Origin: Synechococcus sp. KORDI-52
GTDB lineage: Bacteria; Cyanobacteriota; Cyanobacteriia; PCC-6307; Cyanobiaceae
Reading direction: 5' to 3'
DNA length: 64,000 bases
Assembly: GCF_000737595.1 (NCBI RefSeq)
Contig: NZ_CP006271.1
Location: 1,922,001 to 1,986,000, forward strand
Shown: in pieces, positions 16,863 to 25,791 of the stretch
Numbering within the stretch: position 1 is the stretch's first letter
How the letters are laid out: each line of letters begins with the position of its first letter
The notes under the pieces: model-generated
What the model was told of the DNA's origin: nothing
The model's input: the letters and a program-made list of their open reading frames with translations, nothing else
Databases searched by the model: none
Translations under genes and position numbers: made by a program

Positions 16863-18410
16863 TCAGGGAGATAGCTGGATGTTCTGATCGAACGGCAAGG
16901 CAGCATCCGGCTGCGGTGGGTTCAGATCAAGATCAATCCGATGTTCCGGGGCCTTCTCCACAGGAGCTTCAGGCTGTTCAGGCGGAGCAGCAGCAGCAGC
17001 AGAATCCGTCTCAACGGACGATTCAGCACCCGCAAGATTGGGCCGCCGAATCGGCGGAGAAGGCGCTTGGCCGTGAATGTCCTTCATCCAGTTGCGACGT
17101 GCCACTTCGTAGACGCAAAGAGCTGTGGCAACGGAGGCGTTGAGGCTGGGAGTGATGCCCCGCAGTGGGATGCGAACCAGCTGATCACAATGGCGCCGGG
17201 TCATCAGCGATAAGCCCTGATCCTCGGATCCGGTGACCAGCACCAGCGGGCCGCTGAGGTCGACATCGGTGAGGGTCACATCCCCTTCAGCGGCAAGGCC
17301 CACCACCCTGTAGCCGGCGTCCTTGAGCTTTTCCAGGGACCGATTGAGGTTGACCACACGCGCCACCGGCAGGTGTTCCAGGGCTCCGGCGGCCACCTTG
17401 GCGGCCGAACCGGTCAAGCCAGCACTGCGGCGCTGGGGAATCACCACACCGTGGGCGCCCATCGCCTCAGCAGAACGAACAACTGCCCCGAGGTTGTGGG
17501 GGTCGGTGACACCATCCAAGGCCACCAACAAGGGAGGTTCCCCCAGATCCGAGCAGCCCTCGATGAGGCTGTCGAGGTCGAGGGTTTCCGCCGCCGCCGT
17601 TTGAAGGGCGATGCCCTGGTGAACAGACCCACCTGTGATCTGTCCCAGCCGGGCCCAGGTCACCTCTTCCACGAGTACGCCCGAGGCCTTGGCCTCACGC
17701 AGAAGCTGGAGGAATTTGGACGCACTGCGCATCTCTGCAGTGCACCAGATGCGATGGATGGGTCGTCCGGCCTCCAATGCGGCCTGGGTGGCATGACGCC
17801 CCCAAATCAGATCGTCTGCTGGGGGTATGGCTGCTGCGGCCTCCGGTGCTGCATCTGGGCGCTGAGGACGGCCCTCGTCGTAACGGGATCTGGTGCGTTG
17901 GGACGGTTGGCGCCGTTCATCCCCGGAACGCCGACGGTCTCCATAACGGTTGTTGCGATCGCGAAAACGTCCTGGCCCCGAGCGGTCGTTTTGAGAGTCC
18001 GAACGGGAGGCGTTCTGATCCCGGTCGTAGGAACGCGAGCGATTGCCAAACCGCTCTTTCGAGCGATCACCCGCTCGATCATCGAAACGATCCCCAGACC
18101 GCTCAGTGAACCGATAACCGGAACGATCACCACCGCTCGAGCGCTCCCAGCCGCCATCGCGTGGCGGGCGTCTGTCGCGGAAACCGCTGCCTTCCCGACC
18201 ACTTTTGGCGTAAGGCGAACGACCGCCATTAGAGCGGCGGTTGCTTGGCATAGGCCGAGCATCGCTGGGGCGCCCCATCGAGGAGCGTCCTGAAGATGGT
18301 CGGCCAGCGGGCGTCCTGCCCCGTGGCGGTCGGCCACTGCCACTCCCTCCTGGCCCCGAACGTCCATCGCGGGATGGGCCGCTGGAGCGACGTTCAAAGC
18401 GAGGGCTCAT
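16863..18410 (-). CDS. rlmB: RlmB/TrmH-family rRNA 2'-O-methyltransferase with long disordered N-terminus
   Basis: The 515-residue protein is about twice the usual RlmB size. Residues 1 to about 195 are low-complexity, made of Arg, Gly, Ser and Asp (RSGDRFDDRAGDRSKERFG). Then comes the SpoU substrate-binding domain (LIWGRHATQAALEAGR) and the knotted catalytic domain. Motif 1 is LDGVTDPHNLGAVVRSAEA, motif 2 LVTGSEDQGLS, motif 3 IPLRGITPSLNASVATAL. RlmB methylates G2251 of 23S rRNA; a different target cannot be excluded. The acidic, proline-rich C-terminal tail is also unusual. It lies 15 nt after mrnC. Confidence 0.9.
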   Translation of the reverse strand: MSPRFERRSSGPSRDGRSGPGGSGSGRPPRGRTPAGRPSSGRSSMGRPSDARPMPSNRRSNGGRSPYAKSGREGSGFRDRRPPRDGGWERSSGGDRSGYRFTERSGDRFDDRAGDRSKERFGNRSRSYDRDQNASRSDSQNDRSGPGRFRDRNNRYGDRRRSGDERRQPSQRTRSRYDEGRPQRPDAAPEAAAAIPPADDLIWGRHATQAALEAGRPIHRIWCTAEMRSASKFLQLLREAKASGVLVEEVTWARLGQITGGSVHQGIALQTAAAETLDLDSLIEGCSDLGEPPLLVALDGVTDPHNLGAVVRSAEAMGAHGVVIPQRRSAGLTGSAAKVAAGALEHLPVARVVNLNRSLEKLKDAGYRVVGLAAEGDVTLTDVDLSGPLVLVTGSEDQGLSLMTRRHCDQLVRIPLRGITPSLNASVATALCVYEVARRNWMKDIHGQAPSPPIRRPNLAGAESSVETDSAAAAAPPEQPEAPVEKAPEHRIDLDLNPPQPDAALPFDQNIQLSP

Positions 18411-18425
18411 GGTGTCAAGGCAACG

Positions 18426-18836
18426 TTATGGGTTGGATCCGGCTTGCTCCAGGTGATCGAAGAGCTCCGCAAGCCGGGCTGGATTGTTCAGAAACAGCCA
18501 GCCCACCATTGTCTCAAATCCTGTGGCCCTTCCATACACAGCGGCATCGGCACGCCGAGGACCACGGCCTGCGCTGTTGCGCCCTCGACGCACGAGATCA
18601 CGTTCCTCGGAGGTCAGCAGTTCGCGATTTTCCAGCAGGGCCAGAAAACGGGATTGAGCATCGGCGCGCACATCAGCCACGACAGCGCGGTGCAAGTCAG
18701 CGGAGCGACCGGGCGTGACTCCATGGCGGAGACGCTGATGCAACTCCCAAACGGCATCACCGATCCAAGCCAGTTGCAATGGGCCCAACTGCTCGTTGAT
18801 GCCGACAGGAGCGTGGTTGCGAATCCAGTCGCTCAA
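18426..18836 (-). CDS. mrnC: Mini-ribonuclease III
   Basis: The 136-residue protein is an RNase III catalytic domain without a dsRNA-binding domain. Seen are LAWIGDAVWELHQRL near the N-terminus (the catalytic Asp in the GDAVWE box) and FETMVGWLFLNNPARL at the end (the second acidic cluster). In Bacillus, Mini-III matures 23S rRNA. The start is TTG at 18836, overlapping the STAS gene's TGA by three bases. Its position before rlmB makes a 23S rRNA maturation pair. Confidence 0.9.
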   Translation of the reverse strand: MSDWIRNHAPVGINEQLGPLQLAWIGDAVWELHQRLRHGVTPGRSADLHRAVVADVRADAQSRFLALLENRELLTSEERDLVRRGRNSAGRGPRRADAAVYGRATGFETMVGWLFLNNPARLAELFDHLEQAGSNP

Positions 18837-19222
18837 GCAGCCAGCTGGTTCAGGGCGGTCGGCAGATCGTCCACCAGATGCAGAAACTCTTCAAGTCGCA
18901 CCAATTTGACCGTCTGGGTCACCCTCGTGTTGCCGACGAGTAGAAACGATCTCTTGGCATCCGTGCATTGTTTGGCCAGTTGCACCAGAGCTCCGAGGCC
19001 GGATGAGTCAAGAAAATCGATCTTGCTCAGGTCAAGAACAGCAGGAAGTTTGCTGGCCTTCAGGACATCGGCCACGTAGTCCATGAACTGTTTCTCGGAG
19101 TACGCATCCAATTGGCCGGTGAAGTGAAACACCAGACATCCGGCCTTCTGTTCGAATCCGCCCCTTAGAGAGACGGTCAGTCGCTGCAGTTCGCTGATGG
19201 GATCAAGCCCCCCAGGCATCAT
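18833..19222 (-). CDS. STAS-domain protein (anti-anti-sigma-factor-like)
   Basis: The 129-residue protein has a full STAS domain: LVFHFTGQLDAYSEKQF, then VLDLSKIDFLDSSGLGALVQLAK. Here the Ser in LDSSGLG is the usual phosphorylation site. These proteins bind anti-sigma kinases and switch partners when dephosphorylated. No kinase or phosphatase partner is nearby. GTG 19228 is an alternative start. It overlaps mrnC by four bases. Confidence 0.85.
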   Translation of the reverse strand: MMPGGLDPISELQRLTVSLRGGFEQKAGCLVFHFTGQLDAYSEKQFMDYVADVLKASKLPAVLDLSKIDFLDSSGLGALVQLAKQCTDAKRSFLLVGNTRVTQTVKLVRLEEFLHLVDDLPTALNQLAA

Positions 19223-19264
19223 CGGCACGAAGTGTAGTGATGCTGAGCGTGGACTACCACCTCA

Positions 19265-20404
19265 TCAACGACGATCGGCCATCAGCGTCACAAACCGGGC
19301 GAAATGATGATCCGCGTCATGGGGTCCAGGACTGGCTTCCGGGTGGTACTGCACCCCGAAAACAGGCTTCTGACGGTGGGCAATCGCCGCCACGGTGCGG
19401 TCATTCAGGTTGAAGTGCGTGACATCGATGATGGTGGGATCCAGCGAATCAGCGGAGAGGGCGAAACCGTGATTCTGACTGGTGATTTCAACCTGGCCTG
19501 TGGTGCCACAGGGGTGATTGAGACCGCGATGCCCATAGGACAGCTTGAAGGTCTCGCCGCCGAGGGCCAGGCCAAGGATCTGATGGCCCAGACAGATGCC
19601 GAACAGGGGTAGATCGGATTCCTCCAGCAACAGCTTGGCCAGGGCAATCCCATGGCTCACCGCCGCCGGGTCGCCAGGGCCATTGGAGAGAAAGACACCG
19701 TTAGGGCGATGGGAACGAACCGTGGCCAGATCCGTGTCTGCCGGCAGAACAGTGACGTCACAGCCATGGGCGACAAGGCGGTCGAGGATGGCTCGCTTGA
19801 TCCCGAAATCAATGGCGACGACGCGGAAAGGAGCGTCGCTGCGACGCTGCAAACGCTGATCGAAGCCAACACTGCAGGCCTGATTCCATTGGTAGGGCTC
19901 ACGGGTGGTGACGCGGTCGGCCAAATTGAGCCCCTGCATCGACGGGGCCTGCTTCAGGAGCTCCAGCAACTGCGCCGGGGTCTGGCCGTCACTGCTGATC
20001 ACACCATTCATGGCCCCCACCTCACGCAGGTGACGGACCAGGGCACGGGTGTCCAAACCGCTGATACCCACCAGCTGAAAGGTCTGCATCCAGCTTTCAA
20101 GGGGCTGTTCACAGCGCCAGTTGCTGGGCAACGGAGCCAGCTGGCGAGCAATCACGCCACGGGCGTGAGGGCGATCAGCCTCTTGATCATCAGCGTTCAC
20201 CCCTGTGTTGCCGAGTTCGGGATAGGTGAAGCTCACCAATTGGCCGGCGTAGGAGGGGTCTGTCAGCACCTCCTGATATCCGGTCATCCCAGTGTTGAAC
20301 ACCACCTCACCAATGGTGGTGCCGCGATGGCCAAAGCCGACACCGGTGAGAACCGTGCCATCGGCAAGGACGAGATAAGCCTTGTCTGATGGTGAATCGG
20401 GCAT
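19265..20404 (-). CDS. carA: Carbamoyl-phosphate synthase small subunit
   Basis: The 379-residue CarA starts at ATG 20404 ([17 protein letters not shown]), the usual position. The N-terminal domain has [24 protein letters not shown]. The C-terminal class I amidotransferase has the nucleophile Cys in [13 protein letters not shown] and the His-Glu pair in [11 protein letters not shown]. It supplies ammonia from glutamine to CarB for arginine and pyrimidine synthesis. carB is not in the window. It lies 28 nt after trpD. Confidence 0.96.
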   Translation of the reverse strand: MPDSPSDKAYLVLADGTVLTGVGFGHRGTTIGEVVFNTGMTGYQEVLTDPSYAGQLVSFTYPELGNTGVNADDQEADRPHARGVIARQLAPLPSNWRCEQPLESWMQTFQLVGISGLDTRALVRHLREVGAMNGVISSDGQTPAQLLELLKQAPSMQGLNLADRVTTREPYQWNQACSVGFDQRLQRRSDAPFRVVAIDFGIKRAILDRLVAHGCDVTVLPADTDLATVRSHRPNGVFLSNGPGDPAAVSHGIALAKLLLEESDLPLFGICLGHQILGLALGGETFKLSYGHRGLNHPCGTTGQVEITSQNHGFALSADSLDPTIIDVTHFNLNDRTVAAIAHRQKPVFGVQYHPEASPGPHDADHHFARFVTLMADRR

Positions 20405-20432
20405 CGAAGGGCCGCCGCAGGTCATCAGTCAT

Positions 20433-21479
20433 TCATTCTCCATCTCCGTCGGACAGGGCCTCGCGTAGAGCGACAAGCTTGTCCCAGGCCTTGCCCTCGT
20501 TCAGAACAGTCAGAGCCTGGACGGTAGCCGCCGACAGATCGGTTTGCAGCCCAGCAGCCCAGAGCACCAACGCTGTGTTGAAGGCCACCACCTCCGTCTG
20601 CGCCAGCGATCCCTGCCCCTGCAGAACGTTCTGAAGGATCTGCTGGTTCATCGCGCAATCCCCACCCCGAAGCCGATCGAGGCCCACCCGCGTCAAGCCC
20701 AGGTCTTGAGGGGAAACCTCTTTTGTCGTGATGCCCCCGGATTCGATCAAACGCAAGGCATTGGGACCCGCCAACGACGCTTCATCGAGGCCTCCAGCAC
20801 CATGAACCACTACAGCGCGGGTCAAGCCCAATTGCTGAAGAGCTCCAGCCATGGGATCAAGAAGCTCCGAACGCGCCACTCCGAGAACCTGCGCCTGAGG
20901 CTGCAGGGGATTGACCAGGGGACCCAGCAGATTGAACACCGTGCGCACCCCCAAACTGCGTCGCAGCGGCGCCAGATTCACAAGGGCTGGATGCCAGGCC
21001 GGAGCGAACAAAAACGTGACCCCAGCTCCTGGCAAGGCCTCCACCACCTTGTTCAACGGTGCCTTGAGGTTGAGCCCTAACCCTTCCAGGACATCAGCTG
21101 AACCCACCTTGCCGCTGGCACTGCGGTTTCCGTGCTTCGCCACACTGACGCCACAGGCGGCGGCGGTGAAGGCGACAGCTGTAGAAATATTGAAGGTGTC
21201 AGCACCATCGCCACCGGTGCCGCAGGTATCGACCATGGCCAGATCTGGACGGGCACAGGGGAGGGGGCAGGCCTCTCGCAGGACAGCTGCCATGGCAGCC
21301 AGCTCATCGGCCACCATTCCCTTGGCCCTCAGCCCTGCCAGGAAAGCTCCGGTCTGAACAGGTTCGAGTTCCTCAGCCAGCCAGGCACGCATGAGAGCGG
21401 TGGCCTCTTCAGAGGCCAGGTTGTTGCCCTGCAACAGGTGGTCCAAACAACTGGACCAGGGACGCGTGTCTGAGGGCAT
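20433..21479 (-). CDS. trpD: Anthranilate phosphoribosyltransferase
   Basis: From ATG 21479 the protein has 348 residues. The phosphoribosyl-pyrophosphate site [17 protein letters not shown] and the anthranilate-site [18 protein letters not shown] are both present. It transfers phosphoribose to anthranilate in tryptophan synthesis. A longer upstream frame (to 21548) has no support. It is the first gene of the minus-strand run, and diverges from the ABC transporter gene. Confidence 0.95.
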   Translation of the reverse strand: MPSDTRPWSSCLDHLLQGNNLASEEATALMRAWLAEELEPVQTGAFLAGLRAKGMVADELAAMAAVLREACPLPCARPDLAMVDTCGTGGDGADTFNISTAVAFTAAACGVSVAKHGNRSASGKVGSADVLEGLGLNLKAPLNKVVEALPGAGVTFLFAPAWHPALVNLAPLRRSLGVRTVFNLLGPLVNPLQPQAQVLGVARSELLDPMAGALQQLGLTRAVVVHGAGGLDEASLAGPNALRLIESGGITTKEVSPQDLGLTRVGLDRLRGGDCAMNQQILQNVLQGQGSLAQTEVVAFNTALVLWAAGLQTDLSAATVQALTVLNEGKAWDKLVALREALSDGDGE

Positions 21480-21598
21480 GAAAGATTGGCTGGCAGTAAA
21501 AAACCCGGGTGCGAGGCACTCCGGGCCAGGTGATGGGGACCGTCCCACTATCTCTCAGATCAGCGACGAACGACCAGCGGTTGAAGTCGGATGCCTAG

Positions 21599-21612
21599 GT
21601 TGGCGAGCCAAC
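21599..21612. repeat. Short inverted repeat before the ABC transporter gene
   Basis: GTTGGC-GA-GCCAAC is a perfect 6-bp inverted repeat with a 2-base spacer. It ends 17 bp before the ATG at 21630. It could be an operator half-site pair or chance; no poly-T run follows, so it is not a terminator. Confidence 0.3.
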
Positions 21613-21629
21613 GGGAGCCACGAGCTCGC

Positions 21630-23393
21630 ATGGCTGTGCTTCGTCTCGACCTGATCGGCCGCTACCTGCGCCCCCATCGACGCACCGTCCTGTTGGGAGC
21701 CATCACTTTGGTGGTGGTCAACATTCTGCGGGTAACGATCCCGATGGAAGTGCGCAGCGTCGTCGATGAGCTGCAGGAGGGATTCAGCTATTCAGCGATC
21801 CTGCGTCAGGCGGGGTGGGTTGTGCTCCTTGCCAGCACCATGGGAGTGATTCGCCTGGCCTCGCGGCAGCTGATCTTCGGAGTGGGTCGGCAGGTGGAAG
21901 TTGATCTGCGCCAACGCCTGTTCGAGCACATGCTCCGTCAGGAACCCGAGTGGATTCAAAGCAAGGGCAGCGGTGAAGTCATCAGCCGTGCCACCAGCGA
22001 TGTGGAGAACATCCGGCGTCTGCTGGGATTCGCGATTCTCAGTCTGACCAACACGCTTCTGGCCTACGCACTCACGCTTCCAGCCATGTTGGCGATCGAT
22101 CCATGGCTGACCCTGGCCGCTGTGGGGCTCTATCCCGTGATGCTGAGCACTGTGCGGCTGTTTGGTGGGCGCATGATGCGTCAGAAGCGCGCCCAGCAGG
22201 AAGAACTTTCGGCTCTCAGCAATCTGATTCAGGAAGACCTCTCGGGGATCGGAGCCATCAAGATCTACGGCCAAGAGGCATCGGAACAGGAGGCCTTTGC
22301 GGCACGCAACCGCAGCTACCGAGACAGTGCCATTCGTCTGGGGAGAACTCAGAACACCCTGTTCCCTCTGCTTCAGGGCATTTCATCGATGTCGGTGCTG
22401 TTGCTGCTGGCCATCGGCAGCGGTCAGCTCGAATCCGGCCGCCTCAGTGTTGGTGGTCTCGTTGCACTGATCCTCTACGTGGAGCAACTTGTGGTCCCAA
22501 CGGCACTCTTGGGTTTCACACTCAACACCTTTCAGACCGGACAGGTCAGCCTCGAGCGGGTGGAGGAATTACTGCAGCGCGAGCCTCAGATCAAAGATGC
22601 AGATCCTGTGCCTGTCCGCTCTCGCTCAACCCAGCAACGGAAGGGATGCTTTGAAGCCCGTGGTCTGACGGTGCACTACGACAGTGCTGAGAACAACACG
22701 CTCAACGGCCTGAGCTTCTGCATCGAACCGGGAGAACTCGTGGCCGTTGTTGGTGCAGTGGGATGCGGCAAAACCACCCTGGCTCGTGCCTTCGGACGCA
22801 TGGTCCCCCTTTCGCCAGGCCAGCTGTTTTTGGATGGTGTGGATGTAACTCAGATGGCTCTTGAGGATTTGCGCCGTGATGTGGCAATCGTTCCCCAGGA
22901 GGGCTTTTTGTTCACCAGCTCCCTGGCTGACAATCTCCGCTATGGCGACCCTGAGGCAACGTATCAACAGGTCGAACTGGCTGCCGATCAGGCTCGCCTG
23001 GCTGATGACATCAAGGGATTTCCCGATGGTTTCGAAACCATCGTTGGCGAACGGGGCATCACGTTGAGTGGTGGGCAAAGGCAGCGCACGGCACTTGGAC
23101 GGGCCTTGCTGATGTCGTCGCCTGTGCTGGTTCTTGATGACGCCTTGGCGAGCGTCGACAACAACACGGCCGCAGCAATTCTCGATTCAATTCGAGCTCA
23201 GGATGCTCGCACGATCGTGATGATCAGCCATCAGCTGTCTGCCGCCGCTGCCTGCGATCGAATCCTTGTCATGGAGAGCGGGCGCATCGTTCAACAGGGG
23301 CACCACAGCCGACTGATTCAGCAGCCCGGGGTCTACAAGCGACTATGGGAGCGTCAGCAGGCATCACAACAACTGGACACCATGGCTTCCTGA
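21630..23393 (+). CDS. ABC exporter, fused membrane and ATPase domains
   Basis: The 587-residue half-transporter has six transmembrane helices in its first 320 residues. The ATPase follows: Walker A VGAVGCGKTTLA, Q-loop VPQEGFLF, signature LSGGQRQR, Walker B VLVLDDALASVD and switch MISHQLS. It resembles MsbA/MdlB-type multidrug or lipid exporters and would work as a homodimer. ATG 21630 was preferred to ATG 21591 because the protein then begins directly before the first helix. The substrate is unknown. Confidence 0.92.
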   Translation: MAVLRLDLIGRYLRPHRRTVLLGAITLVVVNILRVTIPMEVRSVVDELQEGFSYSAILRQAGWVVLLASTMGVIRLASRQLIFGVGRQVEVDLRQRLFEHMLRQEPEWIQSKGSGEVISRATSDVENIRRLLGFAILSLTNTLLAYALTLPAMLAIDPWLTLAAVGLYPVMLSTVRLFGGRMMRQKRAQQEELSALSNLIQEDLSGIGAIKIYGQEASEQEAFAARNRSYRDSAIRLGRTQNTLFPLLQGISSMSVLLLLAIGSGQLESGRLSVGGLVALILYVEQLVVPTALLGFTLNTFQTGQVSLERVEELLQREPQIKDADPVPVRSRSTQQRKGCFEARGLTVHYDSAENNTLNGLSFCIEPGELVAVVGAVGCGKTTLARAFGRMVPLSPGQLFLDGVDVTQMALEDLRRDVAIVPQEGFLFTSSLADNLRYGDPEATYQQVELAADQARLADDIKGFPDGFETIVGERGITLSGGQRQRTALGRALLMSSPVLVLDDALASVDNNTAAAILDSIRAQDARTIVMISHQLSAAAACDRILVMESGRIVQQGHHSRLIQQPGVYKRLWERQQASQQLDTMAS

Positions 23394-23461
23394 AGAATCT
23401 CGGAGCTGTTTCTGACAATTGTGATATTCGTGGCTTAGCTGGAAGAACGGCGATTGTTTTC

Positions 23462-23731
23462 ATGACCAGCGGGTCCCCATTTGCGGTGCGCTGCACGCTC
23501 ACGTTTGGCGACATCTACGGGCAAGTGCTGGCCTGGATGGCCGTGATCTTTGTGAGCCTGGCTTCAGGTCTCGCCCTGATGGGATCGTCGCGACCGGTGT
23601 TTGCCCTTGTTGGGGTGGGGCTGATTCTCGTCCTCAGTCTGCCTTTTCTACTGTTTGCGTTTGTCACAACGCTGTTGAACCATATCCAACTCGAACCACA
23701 AACCCCACTCGCTTCAGACAGCCAAAACTGA
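23462..23731 (+). CDS. Small two-helix membrane protein
   Basis: The 89-residue protein from ATG 23462 has two clear hydrophobic helices: VLAWMAVIFVSLASGLALMG and PVFALVGVGLILVLSLPFLLFAFV. Its C-terminal tail is short and polar. No family is recognised. It follows the ABC exporter by 68 nt and might share its transcript, but a link in function is only a guess. Confidence 0.75.
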   Translation: MTSGSPFAVRCTLTFGDIYGQVLAWMAVIFVSLASGLALMGSSRPVFALVGVGLILVLSLPFLLFAFVTTLLNHIQLEPQTPLASDSQN

Positions 23732-23829
23732 CACCGAATCCTCCAGAAAGTATGGATAATTCGCGACCTTGATTGATCCAATTCAACAGCTAAAACTCCA
23801 GAGCAGCACTGCTGATCGGCTGGACAGCC

Positions 23830-24060
23830 ATGAACAGTGAAAGCACGAAGGATTCAGCCTTCATTCCCATCACATATGAACTGTTAGCACCAACCGTCAA
23901 CGATTTTCATCCATTCCTGCAGCAGGATCAAGGCATTTTTATTCCAGAACAACCTGGTTCGGCCTTCTTTTGTGCGGGCGGTCAGTCAGGCGACCATGGC
24001 ATCAACTCTCGCTCGATCACGAACTTGATGCGGCAACAACGATCTGAATCAGCTGCCTAA
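23830..24060 (+). CDS. Short hypothetical protein (76 aa)
   Basis: An open frame from ATG 23830 in a stretch with no competing gene. It has FIPITYELLAPTVNDFHPFLQQDQGIFIPEQPG, then a polar tail. No domain or signal peptide is evident. It is 24 nt before msrA. The composition is plausible for a real protein but the evidence is thin. Confidence 0.4.
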   Translation: MNSESTKDSAFIPITYELLAPTVNDFHPFLQQDQGIFIPEQPGSAFFCAGGQSGDHGINSRSITNLMRQQRSESAA

Positions 24061-24084
24061 GCTCCGTTAATTGGCGAAATCAAC

Positions 24085-24801
24085 ATGCTGCCTTCCTGGC
24101 TGTCTCCCCGTGGCGGAGCTGAAGCCTCCACACCGGATAAGCACGCAGTCTTGGGGACGCCGCTCAAAGCTCCACTGATGGCCGACCAAGAGGAAGCAGT
24201 CTTTGCCTGTGGATGCTTTTGGGGAGCTGAAAAGGGGTTTTGGCGACTTCCGGGGGTGGTGACCACTGCTGTGGGCTACGCAGGCGGCCAAACCGAGCAA
24301 CCGACCTACAACCAGGTCTGCTCGGGCAGAACCGGACATACTGAAGTTGTGCGGGTGGTTTGGAGTCGCCCGGCTCTGGACTTCAGCGACCTGCTGAAAC
24401 TGTTTTGGGAATGCCACGACCCCACCCAGGGAGACCGGCAGGGTAACGACACCGGCAGCCAATACCGATCAGCCATCTACACCTTCAATCCGGAACATCT
24501 GCAACTGGCACTGGCCAGCCGGGAGGCTTATCAAGCCGCCCTCACTGAGAAGGGTTATGGCGCCATCACCACCGAAATACTGGAGAATCAAACCTTTTAC
24601 TTCGCCGAGGACTACCACCAGCAATATCTGGCCAAACCGGGCAGTCGCCCGTACTGCTCAGCAATGCCAACCCAGACTCTGCTCGGTGACTTTGAAGGCT
24701 CCAACTACAAACTTCCGAAGCAAGTCTGGGACAAGTACGACTGGTCAATCCAACACTGCGTGCTCCGCTCCGACAATTCCCCCATCCAGCTCTCCATCTG
24801 A
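24085..24801 (+). CDS. msrA: Peptide-methionine (S)-S-oxide reductase MsrA
   Basis: The 238-residue MsrA has the catalytic Cys in FACGCFWGAEKGFW, VGYAGGQTEQPTY, the conserved GNDTGSQYRSAIY and YFAEDYHQQYL. A C-terminal RPYCSA may supply a resolving Cys. It reduces S-methionine sulfoxide in oxidised proteins using thioredoxin. About 30 N-terminal residues precede the core; ATG 24178 (MADQEEAVFACG) is an alternative start. A decayed copy of its 3' end is found near 27.7 kb. Confidence 0.93.
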   Translation: MLPSWLSPRGGAEASTPDKHAVLGTPLKAPLMADQEEAVFACGCFWGAEKGFWRLPGVVTTAVGYAGGQTEQPTYNQVCSGRTGHTEVVRVVWSRPALDFSDLLKLFWECHDPTQGDRQGNDTGSQYRSAIYTFNPEHLQLALASREAYQAALTEKGYGAITTEILENQTFYFAEDYHQQYLAKPGSRPYCSAMPTQTLLGDFEGSNYKLPKQVWDKYDWSIQHCVLRSDNSPIQLSI

Positions 24802-24841
24802 AACATGATCAACAGAAAGGCGAGTCCTTAGAATTCAAAAA

Positions 24842-25147
24842 TCAGAGATCTTGAGCTGTTGTTTTAGTCTTAAAAATGAAGCCGTTTAAATTCCGGCCTG
24901 ATTCCATTGTGTTCGGTTCATAGGTTTTCGATTGAATATAGTGTCTTTCCATAAAGACGAATAGGAGATCGTTCTCGGAAATGGGGCCAACGTGACCATC
25001 TGAGTTTGTTTGCAATCCCCAATAAGCAGCATTTTTCACTATCCAGTATCTAGGGCGATCCATGGACGGATTGGCTGGATCATTGGATGTGCCCATCGTC
25101 AAACGCTGTGAGGCCGTCGCTACTGCAACACACAATCCCCATTTCAT
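24842..25147 (-). CDS. Hypothetical protein (101 aa)
   Basis: An open frame of 101 residues. The first 15 residues (MKWGLCVAVATASQR) resemble a short signal or membrane anchor. The rest is soluble (RYWIVKNAAYWGLQ, ISENDLLFVFMERHY). No family is recognised. The region is lower in GC than the core genes. It converges with msrA 40 nt away. Confidence 0.45.
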   Translation of the reverse strand: MKWGLCVAVATASQRLTMGTSNDPANPSMDRPRYWIVKNAAYWGLQTNSDGHVGPISENDLLFVFMERHYIQSKTYEPNTMESGRNLNGFIFKTKTTAQDL

Positions 25148-25219
25148 CGAAAGACTTCCTCCCGCATTTCAGATGAGTTCAATGAGAATTTGATGAACAC
25201 AGTCTCCTTGCAGAAGGAA

Positions 25220-25402
25220 TCAGACCTCGACGGCTTCACCCCTTACTGGGGACTGCTGGGGTTTTCCGCATCGCTCTGAAGTTGATGACTGCCACAACCG
25301 GTTAAAAGCTTCTTTGCGGAAGCCGTGACCTTCGTTGAGCGACGATGGGCCATCGGGGATGATCAGGCCCCTTTCGAGAAGAGTTCTGAATCTCAGATCC
25401 AT
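25220..25402 (-). CDS. Short hypothetical protein (60 aa)
   Basis: A 60-codon frame with a protein-like start, MDLRFRTLLERGLIIPDGPS, followed by LNEGHGFRKEAFNRLWQ and a polar tail. Nothing else competes for this DNA convincingly. There is no recognised domain. Shortness and lack of neighbours in an operon keep the call tentative. Confidence 0.35.
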   Translation of the reverse strand: MDLRFRTLLERGLIIPDGPSSLNEGHGFRKEAFNRLWQSSTSERCGKPQQSPVRGEAVEV

Positions 25403-25587
25403 GCCGTCTCATCGCGGTGAACTCACCAGATCCAGAAGTCGGCGCTGTCGACCACCCAGCCCTGAAACCTTGAAAATTAAATAGATCAACATGCACGAGC
25501 AATGAATCGATGATGGCTGCAACGATGTCACCTGTCGAGCAGGGTGACATTTTTGGGACTGGCAAGATGAACCGATCAGAACGATCA

Positions 25588-25791
25588 TCAGCGCTGATTG
25601 GTGAATTCCGGCGGCTCACCACTGTTGCTCTTTGCCGTTGCATCGATGAGTTTGAGGACGACGAAAAAGAACATCGCTGTAGCAATCATCCCAGGACCAA
25701 TCCCAATTCCAAAGATCGACAGCACCCAGCCTCCAAAAAAACTAATGAGCACCCATACAATGATTGCTTCAGTCCTCTCTGCTTGATTCAT
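25588..25791 (-). CDS. Small two-helix membrane protein (67 aa)
   Basis: The protein has two hydrophobic helices: AIIVWVLISFFGGWVLSIFG and IGPGMIATAMFFFVVLKLID, joined by a Gly-rich turn. Both ends are polar. The glycine pattern GIGIGPG recalls short integral membrane proteins of the YeaQ/GlsB type, but the match is not strong enough to name. It stands alone in a gene-poor stretch. Confidence 0.65.
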   Translation of the reverse strand: MNQAERTEAIIVWVLISFFGGWVLSIFGIGIGPGMIATAMFFFVVLKLIDATAKSNSGEPPEFTNQR

